From Eutypella sp. D-1 (Eukaryota; Ascomycota; Sordariomycetes; Xylariales; Diatrypaceae): DNA of 64,000 nucleotides. The notes beneath the pieces are model-generated. The model made no database searches and was not told the origin of the DNA. It was given only the letters and a program-made list of their open reading frames with translations. A program made the translations under genes and the position numbers. Where the stretch lies: assembly GCA_023313575.1 (NCBI GenBank), contig JAJTTP010000004.1, forward strand, positions 1,302,001 through 1,366,000, in the 5' to 3' direction. Of this stretch, positions 24,555 to 36,040 are shown piece after piece; positions within the stretch are counted from its first letter, which is position 1, and each line of letters begins with the position of its first letter.

Positions 24555-25247
24555 TTAATGCTTCTGCTCAGCACCGGTGCCACCTGCCTTTCCTGAGCCG
24601 GCATGATGGTGGTGGTGGTGATTGTTATGGTGGTGATGATTGTTGTGGTAGGTGTGATGGTTATGGTGGTGGTGGTTGTGATACGGAGGGTAGGGCTGAC
24701 GGACCCTCTGGCGGCCTCTTCGCTCCTCTTCGGGCGGCACGATGTTCAGAGAGCGCCGCTCTTCCTCATACCAGGCGCTCAGGCTCTTGCCGCTGAACAT
24801 GAGGTCATCGTCGTCGATTATTATCGGCTCCATCCAGTACCCGCCTCCACCGCAACTACTCTGCGACTGGCCGGATGCCGCTCCGCCTCCTCCTCCGTTG
24901 CCACCGCCGACTTGGACGTGGCTGCCGCTCGCGTCGGGCGTGAAGTAATAGGGCCTGTCGTTCGCCATGTGGTTGTTGCCGTGGTGGTGATGCTGATGGG
25001 TCTGGGCAGATGTGGTGACCATGATGAGAGGCGAAGGATTCCGGGCGTGAGTCTGGTGGAGGGGGGACGACTTATGTGTAGATTTGTGATGGTGGTGGTG
25101 GTGGTGAGTCGCGTGTGGCGATCGGGGCTTTGCAGTAGGGGAGATCGGGTGATACTGATGATAATGATGGTGATGACCCTGTTGTGACCCGGGCCTGCTT
25201 CGTGATTGTCGGCTGTCCTCGGATGAGCTCGCGTTCCGTTGTGTCAT
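24555..25247 (-). CDS. Histidine-rich hypothetical protein
   Basis: A single open frame of 230 residues with a clear ATG at 25247 and TAA at 24555. About 43 of 230 residues are His, in runs near residues 25-33, 47-53, 84-87 and the 190-217 region, mixed with Asn, Gly and Tyr. Between the His tracts is a non-repetitive acidic block, YWMEPIIIDDDDLMF followed by SGKSLSAWYEEERRSLN and a basic GRQRVRQ, which looks like a short conserved interaction motif. No signal peptide or membrane segment. His-rich tracts can bind Zn, Ni or Cu, or drive nuclear speckle targeting; neither is shown here. The mixed-composition core argues for a real gene, since random low-complexity DNA would not give it. I do not recognise a family. 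Confidence 0.6.
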   Translation of the reverse strand: MTQRNASSSEDSRQSRSRPGSQQGHHHHYHQYHPISPTAKPRSPHATHHHHHHHKSTHKSSPLHQTHARNPSPLIMVTTSAQTHQHHHHGNNHMANDRPYYFTPDASGSHVQVGGGNGGGGGAASGQSQSSCGGGGYWMEPIIIDDDDLMFSGKSLSAWYEEERRSLNIVPPEEERRGRQRVRQPYPPYHNHHHHNHHTYHNNHHHHNNHHHHHHAGSGKAGGTGAEQKH

Positions 25248-25284
25248 TGGAGGATTATGGCGACGCGGTCGAGGGGTTAGGCTG

Positions 25285-25305
25285 TTAGGTTAGGTTAGGT
25301 TAGGG
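25285..25305. repeat. Four TTAGG telomere-like units
   Basis: TTAGG is repeated four times and ends in an extra G. It sits about 40 bases upstream of the His-rich ATG, so it reads CCTAA in that gene's leader. It is too short to be a chromosome end. Confidence 0.85.
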
Positions 25306-28300
25306 AAGGATGTGTGAGACAAAGACCGATGCGACCGATGCGACTGCGACCGATGCAACTGCGACCAATGCGGAAAATGCGAAAAAAGAAGTGCGACCAA
25401 CCCGATGGGATTCGTCGCTTTCCGATCCCGTGCCTTTCCGCGTGTTATGCTAATGGTGGGTGCTATGTGTGTGCTGAATGCGCGTGGGCGCGTTTGCGAC
25501 AACCAACTAGAATTCGATTTAGAGATTTCCGCGGTGTCTCGTACTGTTAATTTTTTTTGGAGAATTTGGAGAAGCTTCCAAGTTGTGTTTTGTTGGGTTT
25601 TAGTTGATGTCCTTGTTGTGGAAGAGTAAACTATTGTTTTTCCTCCTATTTTTTTTTTCTTTCTTTCCTCTTATTTTCTCTTTAGGAAAACTGTTTGTCT
25701 CGGGTGGTTGTATGTCGTGTATGTATGTACTCTAGTACTTGCTGTACCAGACGTCCACTATCCTGGATACTGTAGCCGTGCCTAAATGCCGTATATCGGT
25801 TGGTTCTGACTCATGTCCAGGGTCGTCGGCGGTACCTTGTTCCTCTCGATGTTTATGGGTTGTAGCAGATATTTTCTTAAAGAAATATCTAAGCAATTGA
25901 GATTTATAGGAAGGATAGCAATAGCCTTGAAGAATAAGAGGGAGAAGAACGGAAAGAGAAGGGGAAAAAATCAGGAAGATCGATCGCCATCCAAGGTTTA
26001 TAATAAGAAGTGGGAAAGAAGGAGGCGATGCGGATTGCGAGTAACGGGGTAATGTGGGTAATATGTGGGTGCGCGACCCGCTTAACCGCTTGTCCAGGGT
26101 GTCCAGGGGTGTCCAGGTGCTGGTCCCAGGTGCGCTCTCCAGGGCTGCGCAGACCAAAAAGTCAGAAAGCTGTAGGTACTTTTATGCGCTAACTTGCGGG
26201 CGGCCAACCTTGGAAGTGGGCTCTGTTTTTTTTTCTTCTTCTCACACTTTTAGGGGGAGCGCTCGGACAATGGGGGGACGCTGGCGGATCGGCTGGCTCG
26301 TGCTGGCTGGCCGGGCGAAGGAGATTTCTGCGGGGATTTCCGGAAAGGGAAATCCAACCTGTCTGTCATATATCGAGTTCCAGTTTCGTCCTTGTCCTAT
26401 CCTGTCCTGTTCTGCCTGCTCTGTTCTGCCTGTCCTATTCTTGTCTGCCTATCCAACGTGACGGACGAGTCGGGTTCCTCGTCTCCGCAGCTCAAAAAGA
26501 AGCAATGTGTACCTTCTATGTCGGTACGGATGTCGGGGAAAGTTCTCCAAAAAACTGCCGGTACCGAGGCGGGCGCTACGATCAATCGAAATCGAATCGC
26601 AGCAACGTATCAAGTTCGCAGGTGGTTTTGGGGGAATACCGAATTTGGCGTCGGGCTGCTCTCGCTCTGTCTTTTTTGGGCGGGTGGGTTGGCGGATGGG
26701 GAAGCGGAGAGATTTCTTATTGCAATGCGACACACACCGCAGCAAGTAATTATACCTTGTGGATAGGTGATGATGGGTCAAGTACCAAACTAGACTGTTA
26801 CGCCGATAGAAGGTACTAGCACGTCAATGTCTACCGAAAATCTTTTTCTGTATATAAAAATCTAAAGTGTTTGCAGTAGTCGAGACGACGACTGACTGGG
26901 TATGGACTAGTAATAGAAAGATTTTTTTTTTCTCCTTCACATATGAAAGAAAAAATTTGCAGGTTTCGAAAAACTGGATTTTTTTTAGGAAGCAGAAACC
27001 AGATGACAATTAGTCACTGAAATGCTTTAGACAGCTGGGCTATAACAGCTAAAGTGGAAGAAGATATCCGGGGAAGAAGGATCTGTCTTTTTTTAGTCCC
27101 TATCCGGGGATGGGCGATGACTTTAGTATCGATTTTTATTGTTGATTGCCCCCTCCCATTCATTGTCCTGCCGGACCACTGTGGCGGGTTATCATCATCA
27201 TAGTAAGGACATCATAAACTACTTCTTACTCCGATACACGGTATTTGGTATTGCCCATGCAAAATGCCAATTCTTGCCAAGAGTGATGACGGGGAACAAA
27301 GGTGGACTTGTTTGGTCCCCCTTTACGCACGCCCCTGAGTCGTGATGATGTATGTGCAGATGTATAGTGATGTGTACTCCCTTGCCATGCTTGCTAGATT
27401 ACTAGATTACTCCTGTTTTTCCCTCTAGTTGTTTCAATGTTTCGCCCCCGGAATCATCTGCTCTGCTGCTTTGGGACAACCCTGTTTGAGGGGAGGAAGA
27501 AGAATAAAATGTCGGGAAAAGTTGTCTTGAAGGCTGGCCAGGCAAGACAGGGGGGATAGAAAGACAGCTTTTTGCTGCAGTAAGCGTGGCAAGGCGAAGC
27601 AAGCCAAGCACATCACGACTCTGGGATGGTCTGGGGCTGTCTGGTTGGATCAAATGCAAGTGCTGCTGAACAGCAGGATGAATAAGAAGCAGGATGAATA
27701 AGACGGACAGGATGAGTAAGCGTCGAGACCGCCCCGTTGCAAGGCCACGCGCGCGGGGGAGGCGGTAAATCTAACCAACATCAATACATTGCGATCTATG
27801 AAGCGCAAGTGACGATGTACTGAAGACGATGATACATAGTTCTTCCTTCTCCCCTATAGGCGCAATCGCGAGACCAGGTTTCATTCCGAGTTTCGTCAAA
27901 TTTTCTACCCGTCCACCGCCTTTCTTAACTATCCCGCCCTCTTGTTGGCCGCCCCTCCCTTTTCTTTCTTTGACGAGCCAGCTAACGACGATGACGATGA
28001 TGGCCGGCGAACAACGCATAGGCGAGAGAGAGACAGAAACGTGGCGGATACATCACCCAGGTACCTTACTACATACATACATACATACCTAGGTCAAAAG
28101 AGCGGACGGCGGGCGGCGGCGCCCCAGAGTCTGCCAACAGGGATCGCCGGGGCCTCACCTATGTCGATCGCGCCCAATAGGGAGAGGGGGAGGCGAGACT
28201 AACCCTACATAGCGCAAGGCAAAGTTACTGGCCGCTACTTATAGAAGAGAAACGAAACGGTCCACGTTACGAGGTATACTTCGTCACGTCACAGTGCAAG

Positions 28301-31300
28301 TCCGGACAAACCGATGATGAAAGTTCGTAAAGCAAAAGAGAAAGCATATGCGCTCCATTAAGACCCCTTTCGGGAATCGGGGCGTCGAATGATGCCCACG
28401 TTTCGAAGGTTTTATACCGTACTGGACATTACAAGTATTTGTTCAACTACGTACCTTATCGCCAACTCAATGATGTAACCGGCCTTGAAGCAACCAAGTA
28501 ATTGCGAAGGTAGGTGTTCGGAGGACTAGTCTACTTACTGGGTAGCTGTCTGCATCAGCGTGCATAGGTTGCATGGGCAGATATGCACGGTAATTATATA
28601 TAGAATCTTTCGCAGGAGCTAAGAAACAGCATGTTCCCTATGTAAGCGATCTATCGAGGTACAATGACAGCTGTGTCAGCTCCGGAGGTTACCAGAGAGA
28701 GAGAGAGAGAACACAAGTACACAAATGACCACGATACGCAGGATGACGGCAACCTCGGGAGGTGATTGGTCGGGATGCGCGGGCAAAAACCAAACATTCG
28801 AGGAGGCGTCGGACGGGGCGTCCGTCGTTTCCCGAACAGGCCGCTCGCTTGCTCGGTCGCTCGGTGCGGAGTATGGTGAGTTCTTATTGTCCGGGGAAGG
28901 CCTGTAGAGCTATGTCATGGGACACGCTATCTCGGTAGGGCTGGGAAAAGGGAGGATCTCGGGAGTTAGATACTCTGCAATATCAGACATTTCAATATTT
29001 CGACGCTATCTTATGGTTGATAACAGGTACCCCCAGGAGAGTAATACAGGTAGTAAAGCCCCTAAAGCCTGTTTTATTTCGCACCTAGGAGGGTATTACG
29101 TAGTTAACACGTCCCGCTAGACCACCCCTGTCTCTCAGTACTTAGGTATGCGTGTGTGTGTCCATTCGTGTGTCTGCAGTGCGTGCCACGGCTCACGGGA
29201 GATGATCTGCCTTATTGAGGCTCAGCGGGCGCTAAAATGTCTCTGCAAATCCCCCATCCCGTTGTAATGATTTGCATGGGAGCGACGCTATGACGATCGA
29301 GGACAGAGGATCTGTTACGCGGGGTTATCTAATTGATCGGCCGGTTATAGCTAGATAGTTAGTTACTTCGTTGCCATCTGCATATGTTCAAAACCGACAC
29401 TTCAACAACCCCCCCGTATGACCACGGAGATGTTAATGTTGAAGTTACGCCTCCTCCCCCGATCCAAGCTTACAAGTCCGTCGCTATGTGGCATGCAACG
29501 CGTCGCTATTCATTCGACTCGCCACGCCACAAGATACTTCGAACCCTAGGCTAACCACGGAGTCGAGCTGTCACTTAACACAACTAGATATGGGCAAGGT
29601 ATGAAGCTGGACAACCGCCCAGTCAGGCAGGACAGGCCCCTAAAACTGACCATTATGACGGTGGATCTCGGTCTACATAATATTTCTATCGCCCTGAGGC
29701 TCGACGGATCTGCACTTTGCGGGCATGACTTTGCTTGACATTTTCAACGTCTAGAGTAGATCATCTAATAGCGCCTACCTAGTAGGTAATGCTTACATCA
29801 TCGGGGTCTTGTGTCTTGTGCGAGGTCACCCCTCACCTCCCCGCCCTTTCCACTCACAGCCCGTGATCTCGGCCCGTCTCCTGATACTCTCGATAAGCTA
29901 TCACACTCGCGATAATCAAGTGGACGGCCTCATGGATATGATTGGCCCCGCATGATGATCACCGGAGCCCCGTCCACCTCCAGCCACGTTTCGCCGGATG
30001 GAGTATACGCCCGCCACCACGCCTCACGCGTAACAGTGGCCGCGCACGCGGTGAACTACCCCGAACCCCCGTGACATAACATGATATGACAATTGGAATT
30101 TCTGTTGTGAGTGTCTGGTTCACCGGTTTGACTGGTCGGTCCCTAAAAGCGAAGTAAACCAAACAAAATAGAAATAAGTAATACCTAGTTTTCTTAGGTG
30201 TAGACACCTGCCTGTTCCATCTATTCTATTCGACATGTCAGAAGTGCAATTCGCGCCGGAACCAGCACCCTCCCCCGGTGTACCGGCGGCGGCGGCGGCG
30301 TGATGGGCCAGTGATAGGGGCAGCTGAGGGCAATATTCATAACAAGCACTGGGTAAGTAGGCAGACTTGGAAGCTGCTGTGACCCCCTTACCCCACCCCC
30401 ACCATGCACGCATTTACGCCCTTAACTCGCTTACTCGGTCTGGATCTGCATATGCGTGGGCATGGGCGAAGCTCGGGGGAAGTCGGGGCGGGGCGTGCAA
30501 AGCGAAGCGAGGGGCAAAGGGTTCCGCGCAGCCACAGTCATTTCTTGGCTGGTTGGACCCTGAATGAATCATTGCAGATGGTAGCATAGCTAGAGCACCT
30601 ACTTAACCTACCTATGTACGTAAGTTTACATGTGTGCGCGCATGTGTGTGTGTGTATGTGTGTATGCACGATCTCCGCCCGCCCCTCCCCCACAGGATCG
30701 GCATGAGCTAATCCCCAAGAGGGGGTGCATGTGGGTGGAGGGTGGGTGATGGTGATGGTGACGGTGGTGCGCGCAGGCGCCTATCACGGCGATCCGAGAC
30801 CAGCATTACATTACATTAGTGGGCGATCCTGTCACATGTCTTGTATCTACAATCATTGCTAGATAACTCGTTGACTTATGTTTAGGTATAGGAAGAGGAG
30901 TTGGTTTTGCTCACCCTCGGTGCTTAGCTGTTCCATATCAGTCCTCGTGCATGTAAGCCAAGTAGGCGGCTGATCATCTAACTGCTTAGTGCAATTGACA
31001 CTTGAAATACTATAACGCGGATCACGTCCTACATATTTCGATATGCCACAACTTGAGACTCCTCCTATTCTTGGAGATCCCTGGAAGAAAGCGGACGGGG
31101 ATATACATTCCTAGGTACCAAACAAGATTGGAAATCGACATAGAAAAAAGTGAAACCCGTCCGGTTTGTTGCCGACACTTACAGCCATTCGAGCTAGGTG
31201 AAAAGGCTGCGTACGTATGTAATTGCGTTCTTACCATAAGAGAATTGATCGTTGGTCACGCCTAATTCAAAGTGACGTATAATTATAACCTATCTATATC

Positions 31301-31364
31301 TACCTGCCCCGCCCGAGGTAATATATATAATAAATGATGGAGCTAAGATCGAGAAAGGAGTCAG
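25306..31364. other. Gene-free region of about 6 kb
   Basis: The longest stretch without a supportable gene. All open frames on both strands are short, lack domain-like composition and do not join through plausible introns. Features seen: T/A-rich homopolymer runs at 25550-25680 and 26920-26995, short direct repeats of GTCCAGG type at 26093-26125, a CTGTTCTGCCTG-type cluster at 26398-26450, ACAT repeats at 28071-28088, a GA run at 28694-28710, and a GT-rich run at 30630-30666. The segment nearest 25306-26400 probably contains the promoter and leader of the His-rich gene; the right edge holds the transporter 3' UTR. Confidence 0.5.
28694..28710. repeat. GA dinucleotide run
   Basis: Eight and a half GA units within the 6-kb gene-free region. 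Confidence 0.9.
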
Positions 31365-33496
31365 TTAAACAATGACACCGGCTTCCTTTGAGCGCTCGTG
31401 CCCGTTCCCATGCCCGTGACCGTGCTCGTGCCCATGCTCGTGCCTCTTGTGCTCGATCTCGGCAAGCACCTCCCTCTCCTGGTGGACGGCCACGTGATTG
31501 TTTAGCAGTTCGCTCGGATCACTGACGAACCAAGCGACAGCAAATGCGATGACGCCGAACGGTATGGTCGAGTAGAAGACGAGGCGGAACGCATGCGCGT
31601 AGGTGTTCTTCACTGCAGTCGCGGTTGCAGAGATCACCTGGTTCGTCACATCCGGTACACCAGCGAATGAATTCGGGGCACCTGCCGCGTTCTGAATAAC
31701 CGCCGGTATAAGCTCTCCGACGTTGTTTGCAGGATACCCAGCGCCCACGGCAGCAGTAACGATATTGGTGGTTAAGTGATCATTGACGATAGAGGTCATG
31801 ATGGTGGAGAAGATAGCGTTACCGACGGAACCGCCTGCACTACGGAAGGTGCCGATCAGACCAGCCGAAACTCCGAGCTCCTCCAGTGGAACATAGAGAC
31901 TGGACGAGACGTAGGCCAACGTCGTGACCCAAGTAAAACAAGACTGGCCGAACAGCTGCATGGCCATCCAGGCGGCCTTTTTGTGGGGCACGACAGCAGC
32001 GTAGGATGCGGTGAAGGCGGTCTGCATTAGTAAGGCGAAGAGGATCTGATAGCGAATGTGCTTGATCTTGTGCACTAAACTAGGCAAGATCCAGCCGCCG
32101 AGGACCCCAGAGAAGTTGGAAGGAATCAGGGTCTTGCCGATCTCTACAGGGTCATTGGTGTACATCCATAGTGTGGCTTGTGGTCCGAGAGTCACAATGG
32201 CTTGCCAGATCATACCGGAGATAAATAGGATGACCAGGTGTACTGTGTACTTGCGGAACATCGATAGGAGCTTAAACGGGAAAATGGGGTTCTTCGGGAT
32301 AGTGAAGTCATAGATAAAGGTGCAGATAAAGATGATGGCGCCAATAGGGATAGTTGAAGCAACCAGAGACGTGCTGTAGTTTGACCGTCCAAGGTAGGTT
32401 ATACCAACGAGGAAAATGGTCAGACCTCCAGTGAAGAGTAACAGGCCAATGAAATCGAGCTCCTTAAACTCTTGCCATCGGGTCTTCTCGAAGTCATGCC
32501 GAGGACGACTGGGCGGGAAATAGAAGAAAAACGTGCCCACCATGGCGACGACAGCATAGATGATGCCGATAAAGTAAACCCATCGCCACGTTGCGTGGAT
32601 ATAGAAGAGTGTTGCCAAGTACGCGCTGAGAGCGCCCCAGGGTATGTTGATACAAAACTCAGTCCAGCCAATTCCGATACCACTTGTGACGCAGTTGTTA
32701 GCTTTGAACGAACAACCAGTGAAGATGAGGCAGGCAGGCTGTGTGGCTCTCACCGATATTTGTTGGGTAGTAGCTCAACGATTCCTGGATAGGAAACAAA
32801 GACCACGCCAGCTCCGAAGCCAACAATCGAGGAACCTGCTGCGACGTTGGTTGTCTTGTCTGCAGTACCACCAACTATCTAGAAGAGGGGAGAACGGATG
32901 TTAGTCTTTCTCGGAGTGGCCATCACGACGCCATGTTCACGACGCCGTGCTAGTGGACAAGACAAGTGTGCTAATCTTACACATCCGATGAGCGTGAGGG
33001 CCTGGCCTGAGATGAGAACCCATCGCCGACCGAAGATGTCGCTAAGACCGCCAGCAACGGCGAACGACACAGCTGAACCTACCGACCAGCCTCCCGGAAT
33101 CCACAAGGTATTTTCTGTGTCACCCAGGGTCTGGCCGATTTGTTGTAGGATACCCGATGGCAGGAGAAGACCTGCGCTGATAGCCGGGACATAAGAAATC
33201 CCCATGAACTTTTATACCCAGGCGTAATTAGTATCTGATAGGTGTCAGTGAATGAATTCCAAGTCACTCACAAAGACAGCCATCAAGGTCGACCAGGAGA
33301 TATGAGTATCTTCCTCTTCTGGAGGAACCGCGACGGCATTAGGTTGGGTAGTCGTTGCATCGGGCTGGGCAGTCGCTCCATCAGGTTGGGTGGTCGTTGT
33401 ATTAGGCTGTGTAGTCGCTGCATCCCCCTCGAACTGTGAGCTAGTAGCCTTGTCACTTTGTTCCGAGGTATCATTGGCCGATGTGTTGTCCGCCAT
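31365..33496 (-). CDS. MFS efflux transporter, TRI12/siderophore-pump type
   Basis: Four exons: 33496-33272, 33208-32981, 32878-32754 and 32682-31365 (introns of 63, 102 and 71 bases), giving 631 residues. The start is the ATG of MADNTSAND; an upstream in-frame TTG is not used. Residues 1-70 are cytosolic and contain four TTQPN/TQPD-like repeats. Membrane helices begin at SWSTLMAVFFMGISYVPAIS. The loop GGLSDIFGRRWVLISGQ is the MFS A-motif between helices 2 and 3, and LLPNKYRGIGIGWTEFCINI matches the fungal TRI12 family (trichothecene and related efflux, 14 helices). The last 40 residues are His-rich (HGHEHGHGHGNGH). It likely exports a toxic compound or siderophore by proton antiport at the plasma membrane; the substrate is unknown and no biosynthetic cluster adjoins it. 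Confidence 0.93.
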
Positions 33497-36040
33497 TTTG
33501 ATGGTAGGAGTCGTCAAGAAGCGGAAGTAACGTTTGCGTGAAACTTTTCGTAATGGTCATAGTACGAGGCTGAACGAGAGGCACTCGTCGAGGCGGCTCA
33601 AAGATTCAAATAGTCCTCCCACGATCATTTCTTAGCACATCTTTCCGGCCGCTCCGGTCATAGCGGCTGACGACGTTTCGAGGACTTTTGGACTTATTTC
33701 ACTTCTACATTTTTAGGGGGGTGCGGGGATTAGTGTGTTCAAATTATTCGGCAGATATTCAACATCTAATGGGTGAAGTCGTTATCCATTCATGTATCCG
33801 GAACTTCCGCTTGTTGCGGCGCCAGGAGGTTTTTAAAACTCCGTAAAAAAAGCCACCAACTGATAAGTAGAGCGTCCCTCGTTGAACGCGTCGCAGAGCA
33901 GAGTGAGCAGCCGGTAAGCCAACAGCCGGGTCAGGAATTCCCCTTGCAATTACGAGCTGAAATCATCTTACCTGACCTACAAGACATATGAAAAAACGAC
34001 CCCTATCTTCTAGTCAGTCTAGTTTCCCTCTCCTTGCAAACAAGGTGCTAAGATCCCCAGATTCGATCTCGGGATGGAAATGTGGATAGTATTTCGTTGT
34101 AGTTGACAAAAAGGAGACTATGAATAGCTAATGTGGACACTACCAAGCCGGAATACCCACTACGGCAAATATATCGCCCCACGCCCCAACATTGGCTACC
34201 CCATCGACCCCATCTTTTCCCCGCGCCCCGCATATCACAATAGCGGGGTACCTCTATAGATACTACTAATTAGGCGGTAGGCCTCTGTAACGAGAGACCT
34301 ATATGAAATACGCGCAAAGCGGGATGCAACAAATGCGGGCGTGTGGCGTCGACCGAGTTTACTAGCTTTACTAGGTAGTTCTATTAGCGTTGCTAATAAA
34401 TATTTGGGTAAGGTACCTGACCTCGGCACTTGGCAAAAATCGAATCCCATTTACCGTCCCTCTGCCGGGGGTCTGCGGCCTCCGTACCCGCCGACGCTGC
34501 GGCAGTGTAGCATCGGTATGCATGAGTCTTTGCCCCTCTGCACGTTTACGTAGATATAAGTTGAAGCAGGCAATGCGCGCAAGTACGAAGCTGGCTACAG
34601 AGGCGAAGCACGGAGAATCAGAACCCACCGGCAGCCCGGGTTGGTCTGTTAGGGGGCGGTGAAGTCACGTCATTGTCGCGTTCGTTCTGGTCCCATTGCC
34701 ACCGGCCGTCTGTGTCTTATCATGAAGAAGGGTCCTCATATATGTATGATGTATGTCTCCGGCACACCAAAATAAAAACTGCCGCTTGCTATCCGAGATC
34801 CCTTATCGGCCTTCACGCTAGCCCTATTTCTCACCTCCAGACCTCTTAATAGTTACAACAAGTTCGACGACCAAGACACCCTCCAGCCAAAATACTTACG
34901 AGGAGGGCACGTGTCAAATTCCGACCGTGATCTCTCGGGGCTGAAACCCCGTGCACCAGGCCCCGGAAAATACGGGGAGGCGCTGTCGTTATGAGTCTGT
35001 AGCGGCCTCTTTTATGACCATCTGCTCGAACTACCGAATGGTCTAGAGCCCTGGCTAGCGCCCGCCAACGCGAGTCCGTATCTAAGCCCAAGAATAATCG
35101 CATCTCATATGACCTATTTAGGAGGAGGCTTAAATTAGGGAGGTTTCCGTCTCGACGCGAAGGTTCCTGCACCGAAGCCGTGACCGCGCATCCTGGGGCG
35201 CACGTGTCACGGCTGTGTATCTTGGCAACCAAGAAAGCGAGGACTTTGTTAGATTATGTAGAGACGCCTAGACTGTTGCCGCTCGGATAGGTCTGATTTT
35301 GTAAGCAGTCTGCTACCTACCTAGACTGGGTGTGCCGTAGATACGTGGATAGGCAATTGGTAATCATCTTGCTTGGCATCTATCTTTGGCAGAGCGAGCG
35401 GTATAGGCTGTCTGCCCGGTCTCTAGGGAGGTCAGACCTTAGGTAACGTAGATTGCAGGCAACGGCTGACACGACCGCGGAAGGAATTAAATTATATTAT
35501 TCAAACAATAGTCATACTAGTAGATGCGTTCGCGCCTGCAACTCATTTGGTAGAACGGTATACAAAGCGAAGAATGAGTTTTTAAATATAGAAAGAACAT
35601 AGGCAAATCACAGAATAGGACGGAAGGCACGGGTTTTCAATGATGCTTCATTTGTATAATGGCTGCGAGCCGTTCTGTCTGTTTCTATCTAGACACATTA
35701 CAGAAAAAAGAAAGGAAAGCAAAAGGCGCTGGTATCATGGGAATCGATGCAATTGAAAGGAAAAGTTCGGAGGGAAAGAAAAAAATGCCCGCTTTCCAGA
35801 AACGCCGATCCAAGACTCAGGTTTAGGCCAGGAACACCGACAATGCTGAAAATATAGAATGAGAACAGGAGGTGGTGATGGTGTGGGATAGTGTGGTACA
35901 GCTCCAAACTCCGATGAAATCTAGACATGCCCAAAATGACCCCGCCCGCCTGGCTCCAAACCCACCACGTGAAAGAATAAAAAAAAAGCGCTGATGAGAC
36001 TCAAGCGACATCTGCGGAAACCCTCCGAGGCAGATTCCGC
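33497..36040. other. 2.5-kb spacer, transporter promoter and PRM1 3' end
   Basis: No supportable gene. A stretch near 35535-35562 resembles the first quarter of a tRNA (A-box-like CAACTCATTTGGTAGAACGG) but has no matching downstream arms. A B-box-like GATTCGATCTC lies at about 34061. An A-rich stretch at 35700-35800 belongs to the PRM1 3' flank. Confidence 0.45.

Noticed and set aside
34020..34090. B-box-like GATTCGATCTC with a partly paired arm
   Set aside because: The T-stem has a mismatch and no anticodon arm of correct spacing precedes it, so no tRNA is called.
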